Positions 1 to 7,362 of a stretch of 15,055 nt of DNA are shown piece after piece. The notes under the pieces are model-generated. The model was given only the letters and a program-made list of their open reading frames with translations. It had not been told where the DNA came from and made no database searches. Position numbers and translations under genes: made by a program. This DNA is from DATARH01 sp036489765 (GTDB taxonomy: Bacteria > Pseudomonadota > Alphaproteobacteria > ATCC43930 > CGMCC-115725), in assembly GCA_036489765.1 (NCBI GenBank), contig DASXFE010000055.1, positions 1 to 15,055 on the forward strand. Reading direction: 5' to 3'. Positions within the stretch are counted from its first letter, which is position 1. Each line of letters opens with the position of its first letter.

Positions 1-300
1 CGCGAGCGCTACGACATCGCCTGCGCCCCTTGCCATGCCGGCACCGGGGAGGGCAACGGCGTCATCGTGCAGCGCGGCTTTCCGCCGCCGCCGCCGCTCA
101 GCGACAAGCGCATCGTCGACGAGCCGACGTCGCACTACGTCGATGTGATCGCCAACGGGTACGGCATCATGTACGCGTTTCCGGAGCGCGTGGCGCCGCG
201 CGACCGCTGGGCCATCGCCGCCTATATCCGCGCCCTGCAGCGTGCCCGCAGCGGTTCGACGGCCGACGTTCCGGCCGACCAGCAGGCGGCGCTCAAATGA
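1..300 (+). CDS. actE: Monoheme cytochrome c, ActE-like subunit of alternative complex III (5' end missing)
   Basis: The reading frame is open from the first base and ends in TGA, giving the last 99 residues. A heme c site CAPCH lies at residues 8-12 of the fragment, followed by GTGEGNG and a Pro-rich stretch. The segment GYGIMYAF supplies the probable axial Met, and the C-terminal helix RDRWAIAAYIRALQ is the usual last helix of small class I cytochromes c. The spacing and the RERYDIACAPCH opening match what I know of ActE, the membrane-anchored or periplasmic monoheme subunit of the quinol:cytochrome c oxidoreductase ActABCDEF. The next gene is ActF and overlaps the stop codon as ATGA, which supports this over a generic cytochrome c. 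The signal/lipobox region would lie before the window. Family assignment is recognition by eye; heme binding is directly supported. Confidence 0.85.
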   Translation, partial: RERYDIACAPCHAGTGEGNGVIVQRGFPPPPPLSDKRIVDEPTSHYVDVIANGYGIMYAFPERVAPRDRWAIAAYIRALQRARSGSTADVPADQQAALK

Positions 301-1298
301 GCCGGCAATGGCGAGAGGCCTTGCTGCCGGCGGCGATCGTCGCGGCGGCGGTCGTGCTGATGCTGCTGATCGGCGGGCTTGCCGGCGCGGCGCAGGCGTG
401 GCTTGCGGCCTATCTGTTCTGGGTGGGCTTACCGATCGGGGCGCTGTTCGCGAGCCTTGTGCACGGGCTGACCGGCGGACGCTGGGGCGTGACGCTGGCG
501 CCGGCGCTCGCGGCGATGCGGCGGACGACGCCGCTGCTGGCGCTCTTGCTGATCCCGGTGCTCGTCGGCACGTCGCGCATCTATCCGTGGGCGCTGGCGG
601 GCGGGAGCGGCTGGCTGGCGCTGCCGTTCTTCGCCGGGCGCGCGATCGTCTACGTCGTGCTGTGGAACGCGATCGCGCTGGGGATCGAGCGCTATCGGCT
701 CCCGGAGGGACGGCTGCCGCCGGGTTTTGCGTGGCCGGCGCTGATCGTGCTGTTCGGCACCACGACACTCGCCGCGTTCGATTGGGCGATGACCCTCGAG
801 CCGCATTGGACCTCGACGATCTTCGGCCTTTTGGTCACGACCGGGTGGGTGCTGTCGGCGCTCGCCATTGCGATCGCGGCGACGGCCGGGCGCGGCGCAG
901 GCGAGATGATCGAGGCGCCGGCGAAGATCATGCTCGCGCTTGTGATCCTCTGGGCCTACCTGTCGGCGGTCCAGCTCATCGTCATCTGGGAAAGCGACCT
1001 GTCGCACGAGATCCCCTGGTATCTGCGCCGCGCCGCCGGCGGCTGGGGATATGTCGCACTGGTCTTCGCGCTCGCCGAGTTCGCGGTGCCGTTCGTCGTA
1101 CTGGTGTGGCAGCCGCTGCGGCGGTCGGCGCGGGTTGTCGCGGCGGCGGCGGGGCTGATCGCCGCGGCGCACCTCCTCGAAATCTGGTGGTTGACCGTCC
1201 CCGATTTCGCCCGCCCGTTCGGCTGGCCCGAGCCGTTGGCGGCGATCGCGATCGGCGGCTGCGTGCTGCTCGTGACGAGGCGAGAACTTGCCCGATGA
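297..1298 (+). CDS. actF: Alternative complex III quinone-binding membrane subunit ActF
   Basis: This is a 333-residue, strongly hydrophobic protein with about eight to ten membrane segments. Family hallmarks are visible: AYLFWVGLPIGAL near residue 40, LTGGRWG about 57-63, an FDWAMTLEPHWTSTIFG segment about 160-176, and later SHEIPWYLRRAAGGWG about 238-253. These identify the second NrfD-like subunit of alternative complex III, which sits in the cytoplasmic membrane and helps oxidise quinol. The ATG overlaps the stop of the cytochrome c gene (ATGA). An upstream in-frame extension would run back through the cytochrome gene and is rejected. ActA-D are expected upstream, outside the window. The caa3 oxidase genes that follow fit the known ACIII-caa3 association. 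Confidence 0.88.
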   Translation: MSRQWREALLPAAIVAAAVVLMLLIGGLAGAAQAWLAAYLFWVGLPIGALFASLVHGLTGGRWGVTLAPALAAMRRTTPLLALLLIPVLVGTSRIYPWALAGGSGWLALPFFAGRAIVYVVLWNAIALGIERYRLPEGRLPPGFAWPALIVLFGTTTLAAFDWAMTLEPHWTSTIFGLLVTTGWVLSALAIAIAATAGRGAGEMIEAPAKIMLALVILWAYLSAVQLIVIWESDLSHEIPWYLRRAAGGWGYVALVFALAEFAVPFVVLVWQPLRRSARVVAAAAGLIAAAHLLEIWWLTVPDFARPFGWPEPLAAIAIGGCVLLVTRRELAR

Positions 1299-1774
1299 CC
1301 GACAAGCCGCGCAACCGGCTCGCCGCCGCATTTGCGGCGGGGGCTGCCGTGGCGCTGGGGTTGGGGATCGTCCTGGTCGGCCGCGCCCGTCGCCGGGCAG
1401 GGGCTCGGGCGATGGCTGACGAGACCCGCAACGAAGAGATCGCGACCGAGCGAACCGATGTGACCGTCTCGCTCGCCGCCGCGCTGTTCGCCGGGTTCGC
1501 GGTGGTGCTGGCGCTGTCGATCGTCGGGGTCGCGCTGGTCTATCCGAACTCGCGGCGCGGACCGAGCGACGCACCGCGCCTGTTGACCGCGCAGCCCCGC
1601 CTCGAGATCGACCCGGCGACAGACCTCGCCGCGTTCCGCGCGCAGCAGCAGGGCGAACTCGCTCATTACGGCTGGGTCGACCGAGAGCACGGCGTCGTCC
1701 GCATTCCGATCGAGCAGGCGATGCGGGATATCGCCAAGGCCGGCATCAACGACTGGCCGGAGGGCGCGAAGTGA
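1295..1774 (+). CDS. Small membrane protein of the ACIII/caa3 cluster, function unknown
   Basis: This 159-residue protein is placed between ActF and the SCO chaperone and overlaps both by four bases. It has two hydrophobic segments, at about residues 9-29 and 57-82. The soluble C-terminus contains YGWVDREHGVVRIPIEQAM, a motif I associate with small conserved proteins in ACIII/caa3 operons. The region following the second segment (PRLEIDPATDLAAFRAQQQ) also resembles such proteins. The start is uncertain: the ATG at 1295 is coupled to the ActF stop, but an in-frame ATG at 1412 preceded by a G-rich stretch would give 120 residues and remove the first hydrophobic segment. The conserved part begins after that second ATG, so the first 39 residues may be a lineage-specific extension. 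The role is unknown; oxidase assembly or complex bridging is only a guess from position. Confidence 0.75.
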   Translation: MTDKPRNRLAAAFAAGAAVALGLGIVLVGRARRRAGARAMADETRNEEIATERTDVTVSLAAALFAGFAVVLALSIVGVALVYPNSRRGPSDAPRLLTAQPRLEIDPATDLAAFRAQQQGELAHYGWVDREHGVVRIPIEQAMRDIAKAGINDWPEGAK

Positions 1775-2520
1775 AAGCGCTCGCCGCCGCCCTTCTTTTC
1801 ATGCTGTTGCTGGTGCAGCCCGGTGCGGCGGCGGCGCCGTCGACGATCCGGCCGGCCGAGTTTGGCGATTTCGCGTTTCGCCAGAACCTCGGCGCAAAGC
1901 TGCCGCTCGACGCGGTGTTGCGCGGGAAGGGCGGCAAGCCGGTGACCCTCGGCAGCCTCTTCGACGGCCGCCCGATCGTCATCGATTTCGAGTACGACCG
2001 CTGCACGGTGCTGTGTGGCACGATGCTCGACCGAGTGAGCGCGGCGATGGCGCCGCTCACCGGCGCGCGGCTCGTCGCGATCGATATCGATCCCGCCGCA
2101 ACCCCGGAAGCGGCTGAGAAATTCGCTGCGGCGCACGGGGCGACGACGGTCCTGACCGGTGACGAGCCGACGATCCGGCGTATCGCCGACGCCGCCGGGT
2201 TCCCCTATCGCCGCGACCCCACGACCGGGGACTATGCGCACCCGGCCGGTTTCCTTGTCGCCGCGCCGGATGGGACGATCGCGCGCTATTTCCTCGGCTT
2301 CGACTGGCGCCGGCTCGACCTGCGGCTCGGTGTCGCCGAGGCTGCCGGGCACCGGATCGCGGCGCCCGCCGAACAGATACTCCTGTTCTGTTATTGCTAT
2401 GATCCGCAGACCGGGCATTACGACCTGGCGGTCTCGCGGCTGCTGGCGGCGGTCGGGGCGGCGACGCTCTTGGCGCTGGCCGGCACGGTCGGGCTGGCGG
2501 TGCGGCGGGCGGCACGATGA
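1771..2520 (+). CDS. SCO1/SenC-family copper chaperone for CuA assembly
   Basis: This 249-residue protein has an N-terminal signal sequence (about residues 1-21, ending in AAAA) and a thioredoxin-like SCO domain. The copper-binding pair is seen as CTVLC (C-x3-C) after the beta strand PIVIDFEYDRC, and the partner His as YAHPAGF about 110 residues later. The C-terminus has a second membrane segment after ILLFCYCYDPQTGHYD, a tail I know from SCO proteins encoded in ACIII/caa3 operons. SCO proteins deliver or reduce copper for the CuA site of subunit II, encoded by the next gene. The start is GTG at 1771, overlapping the preceding stop as GTGA; no ATG fits as well before the signal sequence. Function is inferred from family and position. 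Confidence 0.9.
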   Translation: MKALAAALLFMLLLVQPGAAAAPSTIRPAEFGDFAFRQNLGAKLPLDAVLRGKGGKPVTLGSLFDGRPIVIDFEYDRCTVLCGTMLDRVSAAMAPLTGARLVAIDIDPAATPEAAEKFAAAHGATTVLTGDEPTIRRIADAAGFPYRRDPTTGDYAHPAGFLVAAPDGTIARYFLGFDWRRLDLRLGVAEAAGHRIAAPAEQILLFCYCYDPQTGHYDLAVSRLLAAVGAATLLALAGTVGLAVRRAAR

Positions 2521-3461
2521 ACGGGATCCCGTTCCTGCCGCCGAGCGCCAGCAGCATCACCGGCGAGTTCAATGTGCTGGCAAGCGCGCTGCTTGGCGTC
2601 ACCGGGCTCGTGATGATCCTCGTCGTCTGGCTGATGTTCCGCTTTTGCATCCACTACCGCAAAAGCAACCCCGGCGCCGACCGCAACCACCGGATCAAGA
2701 AGTCGTGGCATTGGGAAGTCGGCTGGACCGCCGCCTCGCTCTTGATCTTTCTCGGCCTCTACGCCTGGGGCGCCGATTTTTATCTTCGCGAGCACCATGC
2801 GCCGGCAGATGCGACCGATGTCTACGTCGTCGGCAAGCAGTGGATGTGGAAGGTCGAGCACCCGGACGGGCAGCGCGAGATCGACGCGCTGCATGTGGCG
2901 CTCGACCGCCCGGTGCGGCTGGTGATGACCTCGGAAGACGTGATCCACGGGTTCTCGGTGCCGGCGTTCCGGCTCAAGCAGGATGTCGTGCCAGGGCGCT
3001 ACGTCACGCTGTGGTTCACCCCCGACAAGATCGGCAAGTACCACCTCTACTGCTCGCAATTCTGCGGCACCGCCCATGCGGCGATGGGCGGATGGGTGAC
3101 CGTGCTCGATCCCGGCGACTTCCAGAAATGGCTCGCCGCCAACACGACCGCCGGCGCCGGAACGCTCGCGGGACAAGGCGGGCTCCTCTACCGCAAGCTC
3201 GGCTGCTCCGGTTGCCATGAGAGGGCCGCCGGGGTCGGGCCGTCTCTCGCTGGGCTCTACCTGCATCAGGTGACGCTGCGCGACGGCGGTACGGCCGTCG
3301 CCGATGACGGGTTCATCCGCTCGGCGATCCTCGAACCGGCGACGCACCCGGTGGCGGGGTTCAAGACCACGATGCCGTCCTTTGCCGGGCAAGTCGACGA
3401 AGAGCAGGTCGTCGCGCTCGTCGCCTACATCAAATCGCTCGCCGGGAAGGGTCCGCCATGA
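2517..3461 (+). CDS. ctaC: caa3-type cytochrome c oxidase subunit II with fused cytochrome c
   Basis: This is a 314-residue protein. Two transmembrane helices (about 20-43 and 70-90) are followed by WMWKVEHPDG and a periplasmic cupredoxin domain with the CuA ligands H144, C179, C183, H187 and M190 (CSQFCGTAHAAM). A cytochrome c domain follows, with heme site CSGCH at 229-233 and probable axial M285 in KTTMPSF. Subunit II takes electrons from cytochrome c or ACIII and passes them via CuA to heme a in subunit I; the fused heme domain makes it caa3-type. Position 181, usually Glu between the CuA cysteines, is Gln; because that ligand uses the backbone carbonyl, the site is expected to remain functional. 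The start ATG overlaps the SCO gene stop. I see no clear cleavable signal; the first helix serves as anchor. Confidence 0.96.
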   Translation: MNGIPFLPPSASSITGEFNVLASALLGVTGLVMILVVWLMFRFCIHYRKSNPGADRNHRIKKSWHWEVGWTAASLLIFLGLYAWGADFYLREHHAPADATDVYVVGKQWMWKVEHPDGQREIDALHVALDRPVRLVMTSEDVIHGFSVPAFRLKQDVVPGRYVTLWFTPDKIGKYHLYCSQFCGTAHAAMGGWVTVLDPGDFQKWLAANTTAGAGTLAGQGGLLYRKLGCSGCHERAAGVGPSLAGLYLHQVTLRDGGTAVADDGFIRSAILEPATHPVAGFKTTMPSFAGQVDEEQVVALVAYIKSLAGKGPP

Positions 3462-5086
3462 CCAGCGTTTCCGTCACCGACGATCTGCCCGATCCGTCGA
3501 CGCGCGCTTCCTATCTCACCAACGGCGCGACGCTGGCCTCGTGGCTGCTGACCCGCGACCACAAGCGCATCGCGATCCTCTATTTCATCAGCATCACCGC
3601 GTTTTTCTTCGTCGGCGGCGCCGCGGCGGCGCTCATCCGCATCAACCTGCTGACCCCGGACGGGACGATCCTCGACGCCGAGACCTACAACCGCACCTTC
3701 ACGCTGCACGGCGTCGTCATGGTGTGGCTGTTCCTGGTGCCGTCGGTCCCGACGACGTTCGGGAATTTCATGTTGCCGCTTATGCTCGGCGCCCGGGACC
3801 TCGCCTTTCCGCGGCTCAATTTGTTGAGCTGGTACCTCTTCATCGCCTCCGGGATCATCGTCTTGGCGGGGCTCGTCATCGGCAGCGTCGACACCGGCTG
3901 GACCTTCTACGAGCCGTTGTCGAGCGGGTATTCGAGCGGGGCGCTCGTCGTCGTGGTCGGCGGCATCTTCATCAACGGGTTCTCGTCGATCCTGACCGGG
4001 CTCAATTTCGTCGTGACGATCCACCGGCTGCGCGCGCCCGGCCTCACCTGGTATCGGCTGCCGGTGTTCTGCTGGTCGCTCTATTCGACCTCGCTCATCC
4101 TGATGCTGGCGACGCCGGTTCTGGCAGTGACGCTGTTTCTGGTCGCCGCCGAGCATTTCTTTCACCTCGGCGTGTTCGACCCGGCCTACGGCGGCGATCC
4201 GCTCCTCTTCCAGCACATGTTCTGGTTCTACTCGCACCCCGCCGTCTACATCATGATCCTGCCGGGGATGGGGGTGATCACCGAGATCATCCCGGTTTTC
4301 GCCCGCAAGAAGATCTTCGGCTACAAGTTCATCGTGTGGTCGTCGGTGGCGATCGCGGTGATCGGGTTCGTCGTCTGGGGCCATCACATGTTCGTCGCCG
4401 GCGAGAGCATCTATGCCGCGATGGTGTTCTCGTTCCTCAGCTTCGTCGTTGCCGTGCCGTCGGCGATCAAGGTGTTCAACTGGCTCGCGACCCTGCACAA
4501 GGGCACGATCTCGTTCGATGCGCCGATGCTCTACGCGCTCGGTTTCATCCTGCTGTTCACGATCGGCGGGCTGACCGGGCTTTTCCTCGCAACGCTCGCC
4601 TACGACGTCCATGCCACCGCGACCTATTTCGTCGTCGCGCATTTCCACTACGTCATGGTCGGCGGCATGGTCAGCGCGTATTTCGCGGCGCTGCACTATT
4701 GGTGGCCGAAGATCACCGGGCGGCTCTACCCGGAAAGCTGGGCGCGGTTCGCCGCCGTGCTGATCTTTTTCGGGTTCAACGTCACCTTCTTCCCGCAATT
4801 CATCCTCGGTTATCTCGGGATGCCGCGGCGCTATCACGCCTATTCGCCGGAATTGCAGGTGTGGAACGTGCTGAGCTCCGCGGGGTCATCGATCCTCGCG
4901 GTCGCCTACCTGCTGCCGCTCTTCTATCTGACCTGGTCGCTTGTCCGCGGGCAGCGCGCGCCGGCGAATCCGTGGGAGGCGACAGGGCTCGAATGGACGG
5001 TCCCATCGCCGCCGCCGACCGAGAATTTCGAGCGCACGCCGGTGGTGACGGAAGATCCCTACAATTACCCCGAGCCGGTTGAATGA
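3458..5086 (+). CDS. ctaD: caa3-type cytochrome c oxidase subunit I (A2-type)
   Basis: This 542-residue, twelve-helix heme-copper oxidase core is complete. Visible ligands are H84 and H397 for the low-spin heme, H395 for heme a3, and H260, H309 and H310 for CuB, with Y264 placed to form the His-Tyr crosslink (YSHPAVY). The K-channel Lys is present as K338 in PSAIKVF, and the D-channel entry Asp is D114 in GARDLAFPR. The A1-type Glu of HPEVY is missing: Ala stands there and the preceding residues are Y258-S259, the signature of A2-type oxidases. It reduces O2 to water and pumps protons. The start ATG at 3458 overlaps the subunit II stop. The protein ends shortly after a soluble PEPVE tail. Confidence 0.97.
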   Translation: MTSVSVTDDLPDPSTRASYLTNGATLASWLLTRDHKRIAILYFISITAFFFVGGAAAALIRINLLTPDGTILDAETYNRTFTLHGVVMVWLFLVPSVPTTFGNFMLPLMLGARDLAFPRLNLLSWYLFIASGIIVLAGLVIGSVDTGWTFYEPLSSGYSSGALVVVVGGIFINGFSSILTGLNFVVTIHRLRAPGLTWYRLPVFCWSLYSTSLILMLATPVLAVTLFLVAAEHFFHLGVFDPAYGGDPLLFQHMFWFYSHPAVYIMILPGMGVITEIIPVFARKKIFGYKFIVWSSVAIAVIGFVVWGHHMFVAGESIYAAMVFSFLSFVVAVPSAIKVFNWLATLHKGTISFDAPMLYALGFILLFTIGGLTGLFLATLAYDVHATATYFVVAHFHYVMVGGMVSAYFAALHYWWPKITGRLYPESWARFAAVLIFFGFNVTFFPQFILGYLGMPRRYHAYSPELQVWNVLSSAGSSILAVAYLLPLFYLTWSLVRGQRAPANPWEATGLEWTVPSPPPTENFERTPVVTEDPYNYPEPVE

Positions 5087-5727
5087 CCACGCACGAAGCC
5101 CTCGGCGAGCAATACCCCGACCTCGCCCATCAGGGCGAGACCGCCGAGTTCGGGATGTGGGCGTTTATCGCGACCGAGGTGCTGTTTCTGGGCGGGCTCT
5201 TCGCCGCCTATACGTTCTACCGGTACCTGCACCCGGCCGGGGTCGCCGAGGCGGCCGCACACACCAAGATCATCATCGGCAGCGCCAACACTGCGATCCT
5301 CCTCACCTCGAGCTTTTTCATGTCGTGGGCGTCGCTCGCGGCGCGGGCGGGCGACAACCGCGTCGTCTTCCGGGTGATGGCGGTCGCCGCGGTGCTCGGC
5401 GTCGCCTTTGTCGTCCTCAAAGGGATCGAATACACCGAGGAGATCGGCGAGCACTTGTGGCCCGGTCCATCGTTTCACATCGAGACCGCCGAACCGAAGG
5501 CCGGCGAGGTGTTCTATTTCCTCTACTGGCTGATGACCGGCATCCACGCGCTGCATCTGATGATCGGGATCGGAGCGGTGGCGACGATCGCGTGGCGGGC
5601 GCGGCGCGGCGATTTCTCGCCCGTCTATCATTCGCCGGTGCGGGTCGTGAGCCTTTATTGGCACTTCGTCGACGTGGTGTGGATTTTCCTCTTCGCGCTG
5701 ATCTACCTGCCGGGACGGGGGCCGTAG
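5083..5727 (+). CDS. ctaE: Cytochrome c oxidase subunit III
   Basis: This 214-residue protein has five membrane helices. It opens with a short soluble stretch and then FGMWAFIATEVLFLGGLFAAY, the conserved second-helix region with its Glu. Later come LKGIEYTEEI, YWLMTGIHALHLMIG and SLYWHFVDVVWIFLF, all classic COX3 signatures including the HALHL histidines. The length and five helices match the short bacterial form that lacks the first two helices of the mitochondrial type. Subunit III stabilises the core and keeps the proton-uptake path active in the membrane complex. ATG at 5083 overlaps the subunit I stop (ATGA), so it is translationally coupled. Confidence 0.96.
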   Translation: MTTHEALGEQYPDLAHQGETAEFGMWAFIATEVLFLGGLFAAYTFYRYLHPAGVAEAAAHTKIIIGSANTAILLTSSFFMSWASLAARAGDNRVVFRVMAVAAVLGVAFVVLKGIEYTEEIGEHLWPGPSFHIETAEPKAGEVFYFLYWLMTGIHALHLMIGIGAVATIAWRARRGDFSPVYHSPVRVVSLYWHFVDVVWIFLFALIYLPGRGP

Positions 5728-5729
5728 AG

Positions 5730-6002
5730 ATGCTCCGCATCGTCATCGCCTGGATCGCGCTCGTCCTGCTCCTCGCCGGCAATATCGGGGTGGCCTATCT
5801 CGGCACCGGGATGGTGATCACGACCGCGCATGTCCTGATTGCCGCGGCCATGGCCGCGATCGTCCTCATTGTCTTCATGGAGCTCGACCGCGGCAAAAGC
5901 CTCTTATGGGTGTTCGCCGGCGCCGGATTTTTCTGGCTCGCGCTGCTGTTCGTCCTGACCGCCACCGACTACCTGACCCGCTATAACTTCGCCCCGAGTT
6001 AG
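5730..6002 (+). CDS. ctaF: Cytochrome c oxidase subunit IV (prokaryotic type)
   Basis: This 90-residue protein has three predicted membrane helices (about residues 2-24, 28-50 and 57-80). The pattern HVLIAAAMAAIVLIVFMELDR followed by a last helix and TDYLTRYNF is that of the small CyoD/CtaF-like subunit IV of bacterial oxidases. It follows subunit III with only two bases between stop and ATG, and ends the operon. Such subunits assist assembly or stability and carry no cofactors. Very short proteins of this type diverge fast, so the assignment rests on helix count, the final motif and position more than on conserved residues. Confidence 0.85.
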   Translation: MLRIVIAWIALVLLLAGNIGVAYLGTGMVITTAHVLIAAAMAAIVLIVFMELDRGKSLLWVFAGAGFFWLALLFVLTATDYLTRYNFAPS

Positions 6003-6022
6003 CGCCGCGCGGCAGGCTCCAT

Positions 6023-6061
6023 CGCCCCTCCCGCATCAACGGGGAAGGCTTCAGAGGGGCG
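6023..6061. terminator. Inverted repeat between convergent transcription units
   Basis: CGCCCCTC (6023-6030) and GAGGGGCG (6054-6061) are perfect 8-base inverted arms with a 23-base loop. They sit 20 bases after the oxidase operon stop and just before the stop of the opposite-strand TPR gene. The position suits a bidirectional terminator, but there is no T-run on either side, so this is a weak call. Confidence 0.35.
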
Positions 6062-6069
6062 CGCCCGAG

Positions 6070-7362
6070 TTAAATGCCCTTGACCGGAACGCCCGACGCG
6101 CCGGGCCGCCGCCGCGCCAGGAGGCGCTGCGCCTCGTCCTGCCGGTCGGCCTCGAGGCAGGCCCGGAGCAGGGTGAACTCGATCAGGTCGTGCTGGGCGC
6201 GGCTGCCGCCGATGCGTTCGTTCTCGCCGGCGAGCGGGGCGAAGGCCTCGATCGCGGCGGGAAAATCGCCGCGCACGAACGCCGCAAAGCCGCGCGACAG
6301 CGTCGGAAGGTACGAGCCGGACGGATAGCGTCCCGCTTGCGCCATCTCCTCCATCTGGCGGCCCCGGCCTTCGAGGCCGGCATCATCCCCCGCCATGGCC
6401 TGCGCCAGGATCACGTGCAGATCCGCAAGGCCGCTCGCCGGGCGCGGCAAAGCGTCGTTCGCGTAATCGTACAGGCGGCGCCAGGACGCGGCGTCGCGCG
6501 GGTGGCCGGCAAGCTCGGACCGCCACAAAAACGCGGCGCCGTCCGACATCTTCTGCTGCGGCCCGCCGCTGTGACGGTCGATCGCGATCGCGTTTTCGTA
6601 GAGCTCCCTCGCGCGCGCCCAGTTGCCGGCCTGGATCTCGAACAGCGAGAGATGCCAGTTCAGATGGCCGTGAAAGAACCCGTCGCGCGGATAGTCGGAG
6701 AGCCAGGCGTTGAGGAAGGCGCGGCCGGCGGCAAGGTCGCCGCTTTCGTAGCAGACATGGGCATAGCCGTGCGCGCCGTGGGCATTGTGCGGGTTCGCGG
6801 CGACCGATTGCTCGATTTTCGCGCGGGCGGGGACCAGCTGCCCGTCTTCCGACAGCGCCATCGCGTGATACGCCACGAACCAGAAATCGTCGCCGTAATG
6901 CGGCGCGAGGCCGTCCATCAGCTCGGCGATCCGATGCTTCTGTCCAAGCTGGCCGGAGCTGGCGATCAGCCCGTTCGGGTTTGCCGCGACCGAGACGACC
7001 AGCGCGTCGCGTGGCCATGATCCGAGGTGGGTATAAAGCGCGGCGAGGGCGGCCTCGGTCCGGCCCGAGAAGAGAAGGTCGAAGAAGGCGAGGTGGCTGG
7101 CCTCGCGCTCCGACACCGAAGCGGCCGCGTTCTTGGCCGCCGCCAGCGCGGCCCGTGCCGGCGCGACATCGCCCTGGCGCACGAACACCTGGGCCTTGCC
7201 GGCATGGGCCATCGCAAAACCGGGGTCGGCGGCGAGCGCCCGGTCATACCCCTCGAGCGCGCCGGGATAGAAGGTGAGCGCGGCCTCGGTCGCTTCGACA
7301 TAGGCATCGCGCGCGGCGGCGGAGGCCGTCGACAGCGGCAGCCCGTAACGGTCCAGCGGCAT
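6070..7362 (-). CDS. TPR protein of the TTC38-like family
   Basis: This 430-residue soluble protein is built of helical repeats. The N-terminus MPLDRYGLPLSTASAAARDAY and the later blocks HGAHGYAHVCYESGDLAAG (about 200-220) and HGHLNWHLSLFEIQAGNW (about 235-252) are the His-rich motifs I associate with tetratricopeptide repeat protein 38 homologues, widespread in alphaproteobacteria. TPR-like signatures such as ALAADPGFAMAHAGKAQVF (about 46-64) and GDFPAAIEAFAPLAGENE near the C-terminus are visible. No signal peptide or membrane segment is seen. The molecular function of the family is not known to me. The start is set by the TGATG overlap with the upstream propeller gene; longer in-frame starts lie inside that gene. 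Coupled translation suggests the two proteins work together. Confidence 0.82.
   Translation of the reverse strand: MPLDRYGLPLSTASAAARDAYVEATEAALTFYPGALEGYDRALAADPGFAMAHAGKAQVFVRQGDVAPARAALAAAKNAAASVSEREASHLAFFDLLFSGRTEAALAALYTHLGSWPRDALVVSVAANPNGLIASSGQLGQKHRIAELMDGLAPHYGDDFWFVAYHAMALSEDGQLVPARAKIEQSVAANPHNAHGAHGYAHVCYESGDLAAGRAFLNAWLSDYPRDGFFHGHLNWHLSLFEIQAGNWARARELYENAIAIDRHSGGPQQKMSDGAAFLWRSELAGHPRDAASWRRLYDYANDALPRPASGLADLHVILAQAMAGDDAGLEGRGRQMEEMAQAGRYPSGSYLPTLSRGFAAFVRGDFPAAIEAFAPLAGENERIGGSRAQHDLIEFTLLRACLEADRQDEAQRLLARRRPGASGVPVKGI

Noticed and set aside
3304..5090. Long overlapping frames on both strands across the oxidase genes
   Set aside because: They are Arg/Asp/His-rich shadows of well-supported oxidase genes, without any recognisable domain.
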